Assembly (NCBI GenBank): GCA_023666265.1
Contig: JAMPCH010000003.1
Coordinates: 27,743-91,742 of the forward strand
Direction: 5' to 3'
Length of the DNA: 64,000 nucleotides
DNA from: Roseburia sp.
GTDB taxonomy: Bacteria; Bacillota; Clostridia; Oscillospirales; Ruminococcaceae
Made by a program: the position numbers and the translations under genes. Below are positions 36,796-45,891 of the stretch, piece by piece (positions within the stretch are counted from its first letter, which is position 1; every line of letters begins with the position of its first letter). The notes beneath the pieces are model-generated. The model saw only the letters and a program-made list of their open reading frames with translations. It had not been told where the DNA came from and searched no databases.

Positions 36796-37956
36796 ATGCT
36801 GACCAGAGAGGTAAAAAAAGAGCTTACGGAGCATATCCTCCCCTTTTGGGATCGTTTAGAAGATAAGGAATACGGCGGGTTTTACGGCTATATGAGCCAC
36901 GACCTCGCGCTCGATAAAAACGCGGAAAAGGGCGTGATCCTCCACTCGCGGATCCTTTGGTTCTATTCTAACTGTTATCTCGTTTTAAAGGACGGGGAGT
37001 GTCTCAAAAAGGCGAAGGGCTGTTATGACTTTATGGTGAAAAACTGCGTCGACCACGAGTACGGCGGCGTTTATTGGTCGGTGAACGCGGACGGAAGCCC
37101 AAAGGACACGATGAAGCACACGTATTGTCAAGCCTTTTTTATCTACGCGCTCGCGAGCTATTATGACGCGAGCCGCGACGAGGGGGCTTTAAAGCTCGCG
37201 CTCGAGATGTTTGAGACGGTCGAGAGGCGCTGTACCGACGAGGTCGCGTATTTAGAGGCGATGTCGCGGACGTGGGAAACGGTCGAGAACGACGCGCTCT
37301 CGGAGAACGGCTTAATGGCGGATAAGACGATGAATACGACGCTCCACCTCCTCGAGGCGTATACCGAGCTTTATCGGGTGAGCGGCGACGGGCGCGTCGC
37401 GGATCGCTTAAAATTCCAGCTCCGCCTCTTCCTCGATAAAATTTATTTAAAAGAGGACGCGCGGCTTCTCGTTTTCTTCGATAAAAACCTCGACGTGATC
37501 GGCGACATCCATTCCTACGGTCACGACATCGAGGCGACTTGGCTCTTGGATCGCGCGTGCGAGGTGCTCGGCGACGAAAAAATGACCGAGGAGGTCTCGG
37601 CGATGAATCGTAAGATCGTCGCCCATATCGCGCGGATCGCGTATAAGGACGGCTCGCTCCTTAACGAGCGGGATAAGACCGAGATCAATACATGGCGGAT
37701 CTGGTGGGTACAGGCGGAGGGCGTCGTCGGCTTTTTAAACGCCTATCAAAAGTATGAGAACGCGGAATATCTCGAGATCGCGAAAAATATCTGGGAATAT
37801 ATCAAAAAATCGGTGATCGACAAGCGCGAGGGCGGCGAATGGTTCTCGGAGGTGAGCGAGGACGGCGTTCCCGCGAAGCATAAGCCGACCGTCGACCCTT
37901 GGAAGTGTCCGTATCACAACGGGAGAATGTGTCTTGAGGTCATAAAGAGAAGCTGA
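36796..37956 (+). CDS. cellobiose/mannobiose 2-epimerase (AGE family)
   Basis: The 386-residue protein is an (alpha/alpha)6 barrel of the N-acylglucosamine 2-epimerase superfamily. YGGFYGYMSHDL, HSYGHDIEATWLL near residue 237, WWVQAEGVVGFLNAY near 300 and DPWKCPYHNGRMC near 374 contain the catalytic His residues typical of cellobiose 2-epimerases rather than of renin-binding proteins. It would convert mannobiose to mannosylglucose, or cellobiose to glucosylmannose, in the cytoplasm. GAAAGGAAG precedes the ATG. It supports mannan use together with the GH26 at 1452. Confidence 0.9.
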   Translation: MLTREVKKELTEHILPFWDRLEDKEYGGFYGYMSHDLALDKNAEKGVILHSRILWFYSNCYLVLKDGECLKKAKGCYDFMVKNCVDHEYGGVYWSVNADGSPKDTMKHTYCQAFFIYALASYYDASRDEGALKLALEMFETVERRCTDEVAYLEAMSRTWETVENDALSENGLMADKTMNTTLHLLEAYTELYRVSGDGRVADRLKFQLRLFLDKIYLKEDARLLVFFDKNLDVIGDIHSYGHDIEATWLLDRACEVLGDEKMTEEVSAMNRKIVAHIARIAYKDGSLLNERDKTEINTWRIWWVQAEGVVGFLNAYQKYENAEYLEIAKNIWEYIKKSVIDKREGGEWFSEVSEDGVPAKHKPTVDPWKCPYHNGRMCLEVIKRS

Positions 37957-37978
37957 TTTTTTTGAGAAGGAGTGCGCT

Positions 37979-38968
37979 ATGCGTAAAAAAATTCTCGCGG
38001 CGGCGGCTGTCTTGATGTTATCCTCCTGCTCGGATCGGGAGGCGATCGACGCGGAGATCAAGATCCCGATCCTCGGCGCGGAAAGCGCCGTCGAATATCA
38101 GACAACGGAGGTCACACGCGGCGATCTCTATCAGACCGCGAACGTCGCGGGGAATATCGGCTATCTTTTTGCCGATCAGCTTTTTACGGAAACGGAGAGC
38201 AACCTCCTCGAGGTCTGTGTCAGTCGGGGCGACCGCTTAAAGGAGGGCGATCCGATCGCCGTTTTTGACTCCTCCTCGCTCGACTATGATTATAACAGCC
38301 AAAAAATACTGGCGGATAACGCTTACGCGGCGTATCTCTCCTCGGGGGGCGAGGCGGCGCGGCTCGAATATGAGATCCGCGCGAAGGAGCTCGAATACCT
38401 CGCGTATCAAAGGGATCTCTTTACGATCCGCGCACCGTACGACTGCGTGATAACGTCGGTCGAGAGCGGGCTTGAGGTCGGGTCGGTCGTCCCCGAGGGG
38501 ACGCTCGTTTGTACCGTCGCGAAGGAAAACGATATTTATGTCTATACGACGGATAATACCGATAGCTTTAGGACGGGGATCCCGATCGCGGTAAAATTCG
38601 GGTCGAGCGGCGAGTATCAATGCCGCGTCGTGATGACCCCCGAGAGCGGACAGCGCGGCGGGCGCGGCTCGGTAAACCCGAACGCCTGTGTCGTCCTGAA
38701 ATTTGAGGAAGGGGAGCTCGAGCGCCTTATGGCGGAGGTCGATAACGTCCTCTCGGCGGGCTGGGCGACGCTCATCGTCCCGACGGTACAAAAATACGAC
38801 GTGATGCTTCTCCCCGAGGAGGCGGTCAAAAACTTTTCGGGTTCGACCTACTGTTCGCTCCTCGACGGGGGGCGGCGCGTTCGCGTCCCGGTCGAGGTCG
38901 ACGGGATCTATAACGGGACGGCGGTCATTTTAAGCGGCGTCTCCGTCGGGGACGAGATCGCGTACTGA
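37979..38968 (+). CDS. HlyD/MacA-type periplasmic adaptor lipoprotein
   Basis: The 329-residue protein has a lipoprotein signal ending LMLSSCS and the layout of membrane-fusion proteins: a first lipoyl half (TTEVTRGDLYQTANVAGNIGY), a short helical hairpin near residues 100-140, the second lipoyl half (FTIRAPYDCVITSVESGLEVG) and beta-barrel domains. Such proteins couple ABC exporters to extracytoplasmic steps; no MacB-like permease is adjacent. GAGAAGGAG precedes the ATG. It follows the epimerase by 22 bases. Confidence 0.82.
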   Translation: MRKKILAAAAVLMLSSCSDREAIDAEIKIPILGAESAVEYQTTEVTRGDLYQTANVAGNIGYLFADQLFTETESNLLEVCVSRGDRLKEGDPIAVFDSSSLDYDYNSQKILADNAYAAYLSSGGEAARLEYEIRAKELEYLAYQRDLFTIRAPYDCVITSVESGLEVGSVVPEGTLVCTVAKENDIYVYTTDNTDSFRTGIPIAVKFGSSGEYQCRVVMTPESGQRGGRGSVNPNACVVLKFEEGELERLMAEVDNVLSAGWATLIVPTVQKYDVMLLPEEAVKNFSGSTYCSLLDGGRRVRVPVEVDGIYNGTAVILSGVSVGDEIAY

Positions 38969-38982
38969 TCGATTGATGAAAA

Positions 38983-39014
38983 AAACCGATCTGTTCACGG
39001 TAACAGATCGGTTT
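38983..39014. terminator. bidirectional terminator
   Basis: AAACCGATCTGTT pairs with AACAGATCGGTTT, with A residues before and T residues after. It lies between convergent adaptor and ribbon-helix-helix genes. Confidence 0.85.
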
Positions 39015-39022
39015 CACTTGTT

Positions 39023-39193
39023 TCAGCCTTGTTGTACAAGACCGCGAACCTTGATATGTTCTTTTAACACGATATTGATATACTGGGAAAAAGAACGGTC
39101 GTCGCGATCGGCGAGCGTCTTGATCGCTTCGATCGTATCGCTGTCCAGCGTGATGCTTACCTTGTTTTTTTTCGGCTTAAACGGTTCGTCCAT
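39023..39193 (-). CDS. small ribbon-helix-helix protein
   Basis: The 56-residue protein (ATG at 39193, GGGAGG 11 bases upstream; a GTG four codons earlier is less likely) has the strand KKNKVSITLDSDTI followed by two helices, the CopG/Arc fold that binds DNA as a dimer. No toxin gene is adjacent, so it is more likely a free regulator than an antitoxin. Its upstream region overlaps a strong plus-strand promoter. Confidence 0.75.
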   Translation of the reverse strand: MDEPFKPKKNKVSITLDSDTIEAIKTLADRDDRSFSQYINIVLKEHIKVRGLVQQG

Positions 39194-39254
39194 TTTAGCG
39201 TCCACCTCCCTTCGTCCTTTCTCTCTCTATGATACCATATTTTTTAAAAAAGTA

Positions 39255-39283
39255 TTGACAAATCGTATAAAGTAGGATATAAT
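39255..39283 (+). promoter_or_regulatory. sigma-A promoter with no gene directly behind it
   Basis: TTGACA (39255-39260), 17 bases, TATAAT (39278-39283). The next 150 bases contain no gene or clear structure; transcription could continue into the XRE gene. Confidence 0.75.
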
Positions 39284-39433
39284 ACTACTACATCATCCAA
39301 AATATTTCCCAAAAAATACAAACCGAAGCTCTGAAAAACGACACTATATAGGTAAAGGGAGCGTATCGTGTCAACCAAAGGTTGAGTTTTGAGATCATTC
39401 TACTTTAAGTTGATTTTATCAATTTTCATTCGC

Positions 39434-39462
39434 TTGAAATCGCTCTCGGCTTATGGTATACT
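39434..39462 (+). promoter_or_regulatory. promoter of the XRE regulator/ABC exporter operon
   Basis: TTGAAA (39434-39439), 17 bases, TATACT (39457-39462), 55 bases before the ATG at 39518. Confidence 0.7.
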
Positions 39463-39517
39463 GATACTGTTCAAAATTGATTTCGTTTTTTGGAAGTTAT
39501 AAAGGGGGAGACTTACG

Positions 39518-40411
39518 ATGACAAGGCGGTTTAACGAAAATTTAAGAAAATTCCGAAGGGAAAAGGGTTTCACCCAAGAACAGCTCGCGGAGCGGGTCGG
39601 CGTATCGTCTTAGGCGGTATCAAAATGGGAGCGATCGAGTTATCCCGACGCGGCGCTCCTCCCGTCGATCGCCGCCGCGCTCGGCGTAACGATCGACGAG
39701 CTTTACGGCGGGAGGCGCACGGAGGAGATCGACATAAAAGAGCGGGTCATGCGATATTTCTCCGAGCTTCCGCGCGAGGCGGTCTTCTCCGAGATGGCGG
39801 CGCTTTGTCGCGCCGCCACGATGGCTTGCTGCGGCGCGAAAAAGTATACGTCCGAGAAGGACGAGATCCCGCGCGAAAAGGGGACGGACGTTTATTCCCG
39901 TCTCGATCGGCGGGGCGGCTTTTATCTCGCGCGGCTAAACGACGACCTACCCTTCGTCTGGCTCTTACCCGAGCCGTCTGGTGGCGCGGCTTTTGACGAC
40001 GTTCTCGCCTACGACCCGGAAATGGTCGGCTTGTTTCGCTTTTTGGCGATACCGAACGCGCTCAGGGCGATGTACTTTTTAACGGGGCGGAGGGGGAGTA
40101 TGTTCTTTAACCGAAGGACGCTCGTGAACGAGCTTAAGATCCCGGAGAAGAACGCCGATCGGATCATCGAGGGAATGCTTTCGCTCGGGCTGATCTGGTG
40201 CGCCGAGCTCAACAGCGGCGAAAACGGCGAAAAAATTTATCAGTACGTCGCGGACTGTTACTTCGTCTCCTTCCTCGTCATGGCGCGAACGCTCTTATAC
40301 CGACCGTACAGCTTTGATTATAGCAATCAAGAGCCTCGCGACCCGTTTTTTACGCGGGACAGCTATCGCGAGGTCTCGGACGAGGGCGAAAAGCGGCAGT
40401 CCTGCAATTAA
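39518..40411 (+). pseudogene. XRE-family regulator interrupted by one in-frame TAG
   Basis: The frame starts at an ATG after AAAGGGGGAG and reads NLRKFRREKGFTQEQLAERVGVSS, then TAG (39611-39613), then AVSKWERSSYPDAALLPSIAAALGVTIDELYG and a 220-codon C-terminal winged-helix-like domain to 40411. In intact relatives the codon at the TAG is Gln (SSQAVSKWE), so a single CAG to TAG change explains it. Everything else, including promoter and ribosome site, looks healthy, which points to a recent mutation, a sequencing error, or rare readthrough. An internal ATG at 39749 could restart the C-terminal domain. It precedes the ABC exporter by 36 bases. Confidence 0.85.
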
Positions 40412-40447
40412 AAAAATAAATAGAAAGATCTTTTAGGGGGGATCGCA

Positions 40448-42364
40448 ATAAAGGAAAAGAAAAAACGAAAGAGCCGATGGCCCGACCTCGAGATGACCTT
40501 TGAACAGATCGAGAAAAAGATCGCCTATCAGTCGCACGACTACGGGGTACTCAGTAACTGCCGCTATCTTCTCTCGGCGATGCGGCGGTATCGAAAGAGC
40601 CTGATCCCGATGCTCGTGATCGTCGCGATCGCGGGCGCGTCGATGGGCTATATCTGGAGCTTTATCGGGAAGCTCGTCATCGACATGATCGAGCAGCAGT
40701 CCGCGAGCGCCGAAAAGGACATACTCCCGCTCCTTTGGCTCGTGATCGGGACGTCGGTCGTGACGCTCATTATGACGGGGACGAATACTTATGTCAACGG
40801 GCGGCTCAACGTCGGGTATATGTATATCCGCCTGATGCTCGTCCGCGAGCGGATCGCCAAGATCATGGAGATGGATTACGAAATGCTCGAGGATCCCGTT
40901 ATGCTCGACCGTCACCACCTCGCGAGCCGCGCGACGGGCGGCGGCTGGAACGGCGTTCAGGGGCTGATGATGTACATGGGCTCGAGCCTCACGAACCTCG
41001 TCTCCTTTTTAACGGCGCTCACGATCATCTCGACGCTGAATCTTTGGCTCGTACTCATTATGCTGGTATTGTCGGGGGTGGAATTTCTTTATTTTGAGAA
41101 GATACGAAAGCTCGATAAAAAGATCATGTGGGACGCGATGGCGGGACACTGGCGTAAGCTCGAATATTTCCAGCGGATCGCGAGCGATTTTTCCTACGCG
41201 AAGGATATTCGGATCTATGGGATGAAGGACTTCCTCATGGGGCGCTGTCACGACGTGAACAATATCGAGCTCGCCCACTGGGCGGCGTCGCGGGGACTGT
41301 GGCAGAAAAATTCGATCTACGCTCACTCGGTCTCGTTCGTCCGTCAGGCGATCGTTTACGGCTGGCTGATCTTTAGCGTCGCGAGCGGCGCGATCACGAT
41401 CGGCGAATTTACCCTTTACAGCGCGAGCGCTTTCCAGTTCGCGAACGCGGTCTCTCAGCTTTTAAAGAGCCTCTCGGCGATCCGCGAGCGGAGCGCCCAG
41501 ACGAACGATTTCCGCGACTTTATGGACGCGAAGATCCACCTTTGCGAACAGGAAAAGACCGTCCCGATCCCGAAGGCGAAGGAATATACCTTCGAGTTCC
41601 GCAACGTCTCCTTCCGCTATCGGTCACAGGAAAAATTCGCCTTAAAAAATATCAATTTTACCTTTAGGGCAGGAGAGCGCCTCGCGGTCGTCGGCTTGAA
41701 CGGGGCGGGGAAGACGACGTTTATCAAGCTCCTGCTCCGCCTTTACGACGCGACCGAGGGCGCGATCTATATGAACGGGATCGACATTCGGGACTTTGAC
41801 CGAGCGGAGTATTTTAAGCTGTTCGCGCCCGCGTTTCAAGAGGCGGAGATGTTCGCCCTCCCGATGGACGAGAACGTCTCGATGAGCGAGCCGGCGAAGA
41901 GCGACTATGACCGCGCGGAAAAAATGCTCCGCGCGGCGGGACTCGGCGAAAAGATCGACTCCCTCCCGAGGGGGACGAAGACCGAAATTTTAAAGGTCCT
42001 CTATGACGACGGGATCAATCTCTCGGGCGGCGAGCGTCAAAAGCTCGCTCTCGCGCGGGCGCTCTATAAGGAAGCGCCGGTCGTGGTGCTTGACGAGCCG
42101 ACGGCGGCGCTCGACGCGCTCGCGGAATATCGGCTGTATCAAAATTTCGACCAAATGATCGGGAAAAAGAGCGCGGTCTATATCTCTCACCGTCTTTCCT
42201 CGACCCGTTTTTGCGACCGTGTGGCGATGTTTAAGGACGGCGAGCTGGTCGAGACGGGGACGCACGAGGAGCTGATCGGGAAGGACGGCGCTTACGCGGA
42301 GATGTTCCGCGTACAGGCGCAGTATTACGTTGAGGAAGGGAAGGAGGCGGTGACCCATGCCTAA
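40448..42364 (+). CDS. ABC exporter half-transporter, first subunit
   Basis: The protein has an N-terminal six-helix domain and a C-terminal ATPase with Walker A VVGLNGAGKTTFIKLL, signature NLSGGERQKLALARAL and Walker B VVVLDEPTAALDALAEY. The first in-frame ATG is at 40493, but the frame upstream (KEKKKRKSRWPDLE) looks coding and mirrors the Lys-rich start of the partner. The only candidate start there is ATA at 40448, placed about 7 bases after GGGGGG; I use it, with the ATG as fallback. It overlaps the partner gene by 8 bases. A heterodimeric exporter of peptide or drug type. Confidence 0.88.
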   Translation: MKEKKKRKSRWPDLEMTFEQIEKKIAYQSHDYGVLSNCRYLLSAMRRYRKSLIPMLVIVAIAGASMGYIWSFIGKLVIDMIEQQSASAEKDILPLLWLVIGTSVVTLIMTGTNTYVNGRLNVGYMYIRLMLVRERIAKIMEMDYEMLEDPVMLDRHHLASRATGGGWNGVQGLMMYMGSSLTNLVSFLTALTIISTLNLWLVLIMLVLSGVEFLYFEKIRKLDKKIMWDAMAGHWRKLEYFQRIASDFSYAKDIRIYGMKDFLMGRCHDVNNIELAHWAASRGLWQKNSIYAHSVSFVRQAIVYGWLIFSVASGAITIGEFTLYSASAFQFANAVSQLLKSLSAIRERSAQTNDFRDFMDAKIHLCEQEKTVPIPKAKEYTFEFRNVSFRYRSQEKFALKNINFTFRAGERLAVVGLNGAGKTTFIKLLLRLYDATEGAIYMNGIDIRDFDRAEYFKLFAPAFQEAEMFALPMDENVSMSEPAKSDYDRAEKMLRAAGLGEKIDSLPRGTKTEILKVLYDDGINLSGGERQKLALARALYKEAPVVVLDEPTAALDALAEYRLYQNFDQMIGKKSAVYISHRLSSTRFCDRVAMFKDGELVETGTHEELIGKDGAYAEMFRVQAQYYVEEGKEAVTHA

Positions 42365-44156
42365 AAACAAAAAAGACAAGAAGGAAAAAGTCGTTTTCCC
42401 GACCCTGAGGTTCTTCTTCTCGGCGGCTTGGCGGACGGATAAGCGCTATTTCGTCCTGTCGGTCTTACATATGCTGATCGTGGCGGTGATCCCGTTCGTC
42501 GATCTGTACTTCCTCCCGCTGATGATCGACGGGCTGACGGCGGACGAGCCGAACGTGACCCTGATCCTGATCTACGCGGGGCTAATGGTCGCGATCGACG
42601 CGGCGCTCAATATGATCGGCGCGGTCATGGCGGTCGAGCTCGAGAAGTACGACGATAAATTTATGAATTATTTCAGCGAAACGATAGCGGCGCGCTGTAT
42701 GGAGATGGACTTCGTTTTAACGGAGGATAAAGACGCGCTCGATCAGATCAAAAAGGCTCAGGATGGCATGGGCTGGTCGGGCGGCGTTCATCGGATCGCG
42801 ACCTCGTTTTTTACGATCCTGTCTAATTTTATCACCCTTTGCGGCGTGATCGTTCTGCTCACGCTTTCCGCGCCGTGGCTTCTCCTTATTATCGGGGGCT
42901 TGATGATCGTGAACGGACTGATCAATAAAAAGGTGAACGACATCGAGGTCGACTTTTATAAAAACCTCTCGGGGATGGATCGCGTATTCGGCTACGTGAT
43001 CTGGCAGCTGGAGGACTTTCGCTTTGGGAAGGACGTTCGTCTTTACGGCGCGGCGGGTATGATGATCGAAAAAGCGACCCAACAGATCAAGCGGATCAGC
43101 GCCCACTGGGAGGCGCAAAACCATAAGGTCATGCCGCTTCAGCTCTTGGATTGTCTTATGGGCGCGATCCGCGATTTCGGGACGTATCTTTACCTCGGCG
43201 CGATCGCCATTCTCGGGTATATCACGATCGGCGTTTTTTCCCAGCTCGTGACCGCCTCGGGGACGCTCCAGTCCTCCGTCCAGAATATGATCTACGAGCT
43301 TCAGAATGTCGTGAAATACACGAGCTACGGCTACGAGGTCGTGAAGTTTATGAACTACCCGCCCCGCATGGAAAAGGGAACGAAAAAGGCGGGCGCGCTT
43401 CAAGGGGAGCATACGATCGAGTTTCGCGACGTGAGCTTCGCGTATCCGAAAACCGATAAGCGTATCTTAGACCACGTCTCGATCACGCTCCGCTCAGGGG
43501 ATAAGCTCTCGATCGTCGGCTTAAACGGCGCGGGGAAGACGACGTTTATTAAGCTTCTCTGTCGCCTGTACGACGTGGACGAGGGCGAAATTCTCTTGGA
43601 CGGGGTCAATATCAAGGAATACGATTATGACGAGTATATGAAGTTCTTCTCCGTGGTGTTTCAGGATTTCTGTCTCCTCGCTTTCAGCGTCGAGGATAAC
43701 ATCCTCCTCGGGAAGGAGGCGCGCGGCGATACGGTGGATCGCGTTCTCGAGAAGGTCGGGCTTTCCGATCGGGTACGCTCCTTCCCGCGCGGGAAGGAAA
43801 CGATGATGTTTCGCCAGTTCGATAAAAACGGCGTAGAGCCGTCGGGCGGGGAACAACAGAAGCTCGCGCTCGCGCGGGCGCTCTATAAGGACGCGCCGAT
43901 CGTTATCCTCGACGAGCCGACGGCGGCGCTCGACCCCGTCGCGGAGTACGAAATTTATCGCCAGTTCAACGACCTCGTGAAGGGCAAGACGGCGGTCTAT
44001 ATCTCTCACCGTCTGTCGAGCTGTAAATTCTGCGATAGGATCGCGGTATTCTCGGGCGGGACGATCGCCGAATACGGTACGCACGACGAGCTTGTCCGTA
44101 AGGAAAACGGAATTTACGCGGAAATGTTCCGCGCGCAGGCGCAGTATTACGTCTGA
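42357..44156 (+). CDS. ABC exporter half-transporter, second subunit
   Basis: The 599-residue protein starts with a Lys-rich segment (MPKNKKDKKEKVVFPTL), then six membrane helices and an ATPase domain with Walker A IVGLNGAGKTTFIKLL, signature EPSGGEQQKLALARAL (LSGGQ replaced by PSGGE) and Walker B PIVILDEPTAALDPVAEY. It closely parallels the first subunit, including the shared C-terminus EMFRxQAQYYV, so the two arose by duplication and form a heterodimer. Substrate unknown. Confidence 0.93.
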   Translation: MPKNKKDKKEKVVFPTLRFFFSAAWRTDKRYFVLSVLHMLIVAVIPFVDLYFLPLMIDGLTADEPNVTLILIYAGLMVAIDAALNMIGAVMAVELEKYDDKFMNYFSETIAARCMEMDFVLTEDKDALDQIKKAQDGMGWSGGVHRIATSFFTILSNFITLCGVIVLLTLSAPWLLLIIGGLMIVNGLINKKVNDIEVDFYKNLSGMDRVFGYVIWQLEDFRFGKDVRLYGAAGMMIEKATQQIKRISAHWEAQNHKVMPLQLLDCLMGAIRDFGTYLYLGAIAILGYITIGVFSQLVTASGTLQSSVQNMIYELQNVVKYTSYGYEVVKFMNYPPRMEKGTKKAGALQGEHTIEFRDVSFAYPKTDKRILDHVSITLRSGDKLSIVGLNGAGKTTFIKLLCRLYDVDEGEILLDGVNIKEYDYDEYMKFFSVVFQDFCLLAFSVEDNILLGKEARGDTVDRVLEKVGLSDRVRSFPRGKETMMFRQFDKNGVEPSGGEQQKLALARALYKDAPIVILDEPTAALDPVAEYEIYRQFNDLVKGKTAVYISHRLSSCKFCDRIAVFSGGTIAEYGTHDELVRKENGIYAEMFRAQAQYYV

Positions 44157-44169
44157 TAGAAAAAGAACA

Positions 44170-44208
44170 CCGCGCAAAGCCTGTTCATGGCTTTGCGCGG
44201 CGTTTCTT
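44170..44208 (+). terminator. terminator of the ABC exporter operon
   Basis: CCGCGCAAAGCC pairs with GGCTTTGCGCGG across 7 bases and is followed by CGTTTCTTT. The anti-sigma gene converges on it. Confidence 0.85.
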
Positions 44209-44211
44209 TAG

Positions 44212-45360
44212 TTATTGTTTCAGCGAAAAACGCTTCCCCAAAAGCTCGATCTCCGCGATCGTCTCGGGGTCGATCGCCGTCCCGTACCCGAGCTCCATCG
44301 TACACGCCCGGTTGCTCTCCTGCGGCGTTTCGTCGGACGGAGCGGTCGTTTCGGCGGGTTCTTTCCTTTCCCTCGCCGCCTTGACGGCGGCGGCGGTTTC
44401 CCGATTCATGGAATCCTCTATTGTTTCGCCGATCGGTTCGTCAAAGAACAGCGCGCTGGATCGATACGATAGGTCGATCTCCGACCCGTTGTCCAGAATG
44501 AGCTTGATCGTAGAGCCGTCGTTGTTTCTCGCGAAGTCGTCGTGGAAATTGTCGTTGTCAAAGCGGAGACTGACCGAGAGAGGACCAAAGCTCGCCTCTC
44601 TGAGGACGGTCGTCCGATCGTAGGAGACCGGGATCTCTCCGTTGATCCTGACCGTTTGCTCCCGGGCGGGCGGGACGGAGACGTTTATGGGAAATCGCCT
44701 GAGGATCGTACATTCTCCCGCGATAAAGCTCGGATCGTCCGCGCAGACGCCGGTGAGCGAGAACAAGTATTCCCCCGTCGCGGGGTCGGGCGTAAATTCG
44801 CCCATAAAAAGCGAAACATAGCTCACGGTCGCAGGATCTGCATTCGCTTCGGCGATCGGCTCGCCCCAGCCCGAGGTATGAATGTCGACGCGGTCGTTCG
44901 TTATATTCTCAAAAAATACGACGGGCGAGCCCTCTTGATATTTCGCGGCGACCGCTCCTCCGTCGAAGTACTTTTCGTCCCGATAGGTAACGTCATAGCT
45001 GAGATAAGCGTAGTGCGAGTCGGCGATCAGCCCGTTCAGCCGGACGGTATAATCCCCCGCGTCAAAAAGCTCGTCGGCTCTCACCATACCCGCCGCCTCG
45101 AGCTCGGCGCTCTCCGCCGTGTGCGGCTGTTGCGAAAAATAGCTTCGGAACGCGCCGAGAAGGTCGAACCCGCCTGCCGCGCCGGCGGCGACGGAGCTGA
45201 CGGCGACGAAGGCGATCGCGACGGGGATCACGGCGGCTTTTCCGCCGAGCCTATGTTGCTTTTTCCGCTCGGCGGCGGAAATGACCTTCTCGATAAATTC
45301 GTCGTCCGCGCTCCTCGGCGAAACGCTCGAAAAAGCTCTTTTAAATTCGTTTTTGTACAT
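44212..45360 (-). CDS. transmembrane anti-sigma factor-like protein (DUF4179-type)
   Basis: The 382-residue protein has a short cytoplasmic N-terminus (FSSVSPRSADDEFIEKVISAAERKK), one membrane segment near residues 42-65 and a large extracellular beta-rich part. Such layout next to an ECF sigma gene is typical of DUF4179/RsiV-like anti-sigma factors. Its start overlaps the sigma gene by 20 bases, so the pair is translated together. It should hold the sigma factor inactive until an envelope signal triggers release. Confidence 0.82.
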   Translation of the reverse strand: MYKNEFKRAFSSVSPRSADDEFIEKVISAAERKKQHRLGGKAAVIPVAIAFVAVSSVAAGAAGGFDLLGAFRSYFSQQPHTAESAELEAAGMVRADELFDAGDYTVRLNGLIADSHYAYLSYDVTYRDEKYFDGGAVAAKYQEGSPVVFFENITNDRVDIHTSGWGEPIAEANADPATVSYVSLFMGEFTPDPATGEYLFSLTGVCADDPSFIAGECTILRRFPINVSVPPAREQTVRINGEIPVSYDRTTVLREASFGPLSVSLRFDNDNFHDDFARNNDGSTIKLILDNGSEIDLSYRSSALFFDEPIGETIEDSMNRETAAAVKAARERKEPAETTAPSDETPQESNRACTMELGYGTAIDPETIAEIELLGKRFSLKQ

Positions 45361-45853
45361 AATCCAAACTCCTTTCGTTCTCGCTCTCGAGTATCTTCTT
45401 TAACATATCCCGCCCGCGCGAGAGCCGCGTTGTGACGGTACTCGGGCTGATCCCGAGCGCGTCGGCGATCTCGTTTACGCTCCGCTCGCTGTAATAGAAG
45501 AGGAAAAGGACCGTGCGGTATTTTTTCCCGAGCCTCATGACCGAGCCGATAAGCTCGTTTTCCTCGATTTTTTCCGTTTCCCTTTTGGGAAGGAGCGGCG
45601 CTTCGGCGAGCGCTCTTGAAAAACGGTACCAATGCGATTTCATCAGATCCTTCGCGCAGTTGATCGTGACGCGGATCAGCCACGCCTTACAGTCCTCGTC
45701 GCTTGCGAACGACTTTTCGTACCGAAAGAGCCGAAGGAAAGCCTCCTGCGTGACGTCCTCCGCGTCGGCGTGGTTTCGCGTCTGACAAAACGCGATCTTA
45801 TACATCTCCGCGCGATAGGCTTTTACCAGCGCGGTGAATTTTTGACTGTCCAT
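45341..45853 (-). CDS. ECF-family RNA polymerase sigma factor
   Basis: The 170-residue protein has region 2 (MYKIAFCQTRNHADAEDVTQEAFLRLFRY) and region 4 (YRTVLFLFYYSERSVNEIADALGISPSTVTTRLSRGRDML) and nothing in between, the ECF layout. GGAGG stands 7 bases before the ATG. It is the first gene of the sigma/anti-sigma pair. A GAAAGCGCTTTC palindrome lies in its promoter region. Target genes cannot be told from this window. Confidence 0.93.
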   Translation of the reverse strand: MDSQKFTALVKAYRAEMYKIAFCQTRNHADAEDVTQEAFLRLFRYEKSFASDEDCKAWLIRVTINCAKDLMKSHWYRFSRALAEAPLLPKRETEKIEENELIGSVMRLGKKYRTVLFLFYYSERSVNEIADALGISPSTVTTRLSRGRDMLKKILESENERSLDYVQKRI

Positions 45854-45876
45854 CGCGAACCTCCTTTTTGCATAGT

Positions 45877-45891
45877 AGAAAGCGCTTTCAA
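45877..45891. promoter_or_regulatory. cre-like palindrome upstream of the ECF sigma gene
   Basis: The perfect palindrome GAAAGCGCTTTC (45878-45889) with its flanks fits the CcpA cre consensus WTGNAANCGNWNNCW on the minus strand. It lies just upstream of a TACTAT box, so carbon catabolite control of the sigma gene is plausible. Confidence 0.5.

Noticed and set aside
39023..39193. Ribbon-helix-helix gene as antitoxin of a toxin-antitoxin pair
   Set aside because: No small toxin-like gene lies on either side; the neighbour is a terminator and a convergent adaptor gene.
39611..39613. In-frame TAG as evidence of a recoded genetic code (TAG read as Gln)
   Set aside because: TAG ends other genes here, for example at 10557 and 10893, and no other conserved Gln position was seen as TAG. 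A single mutation explains the case.
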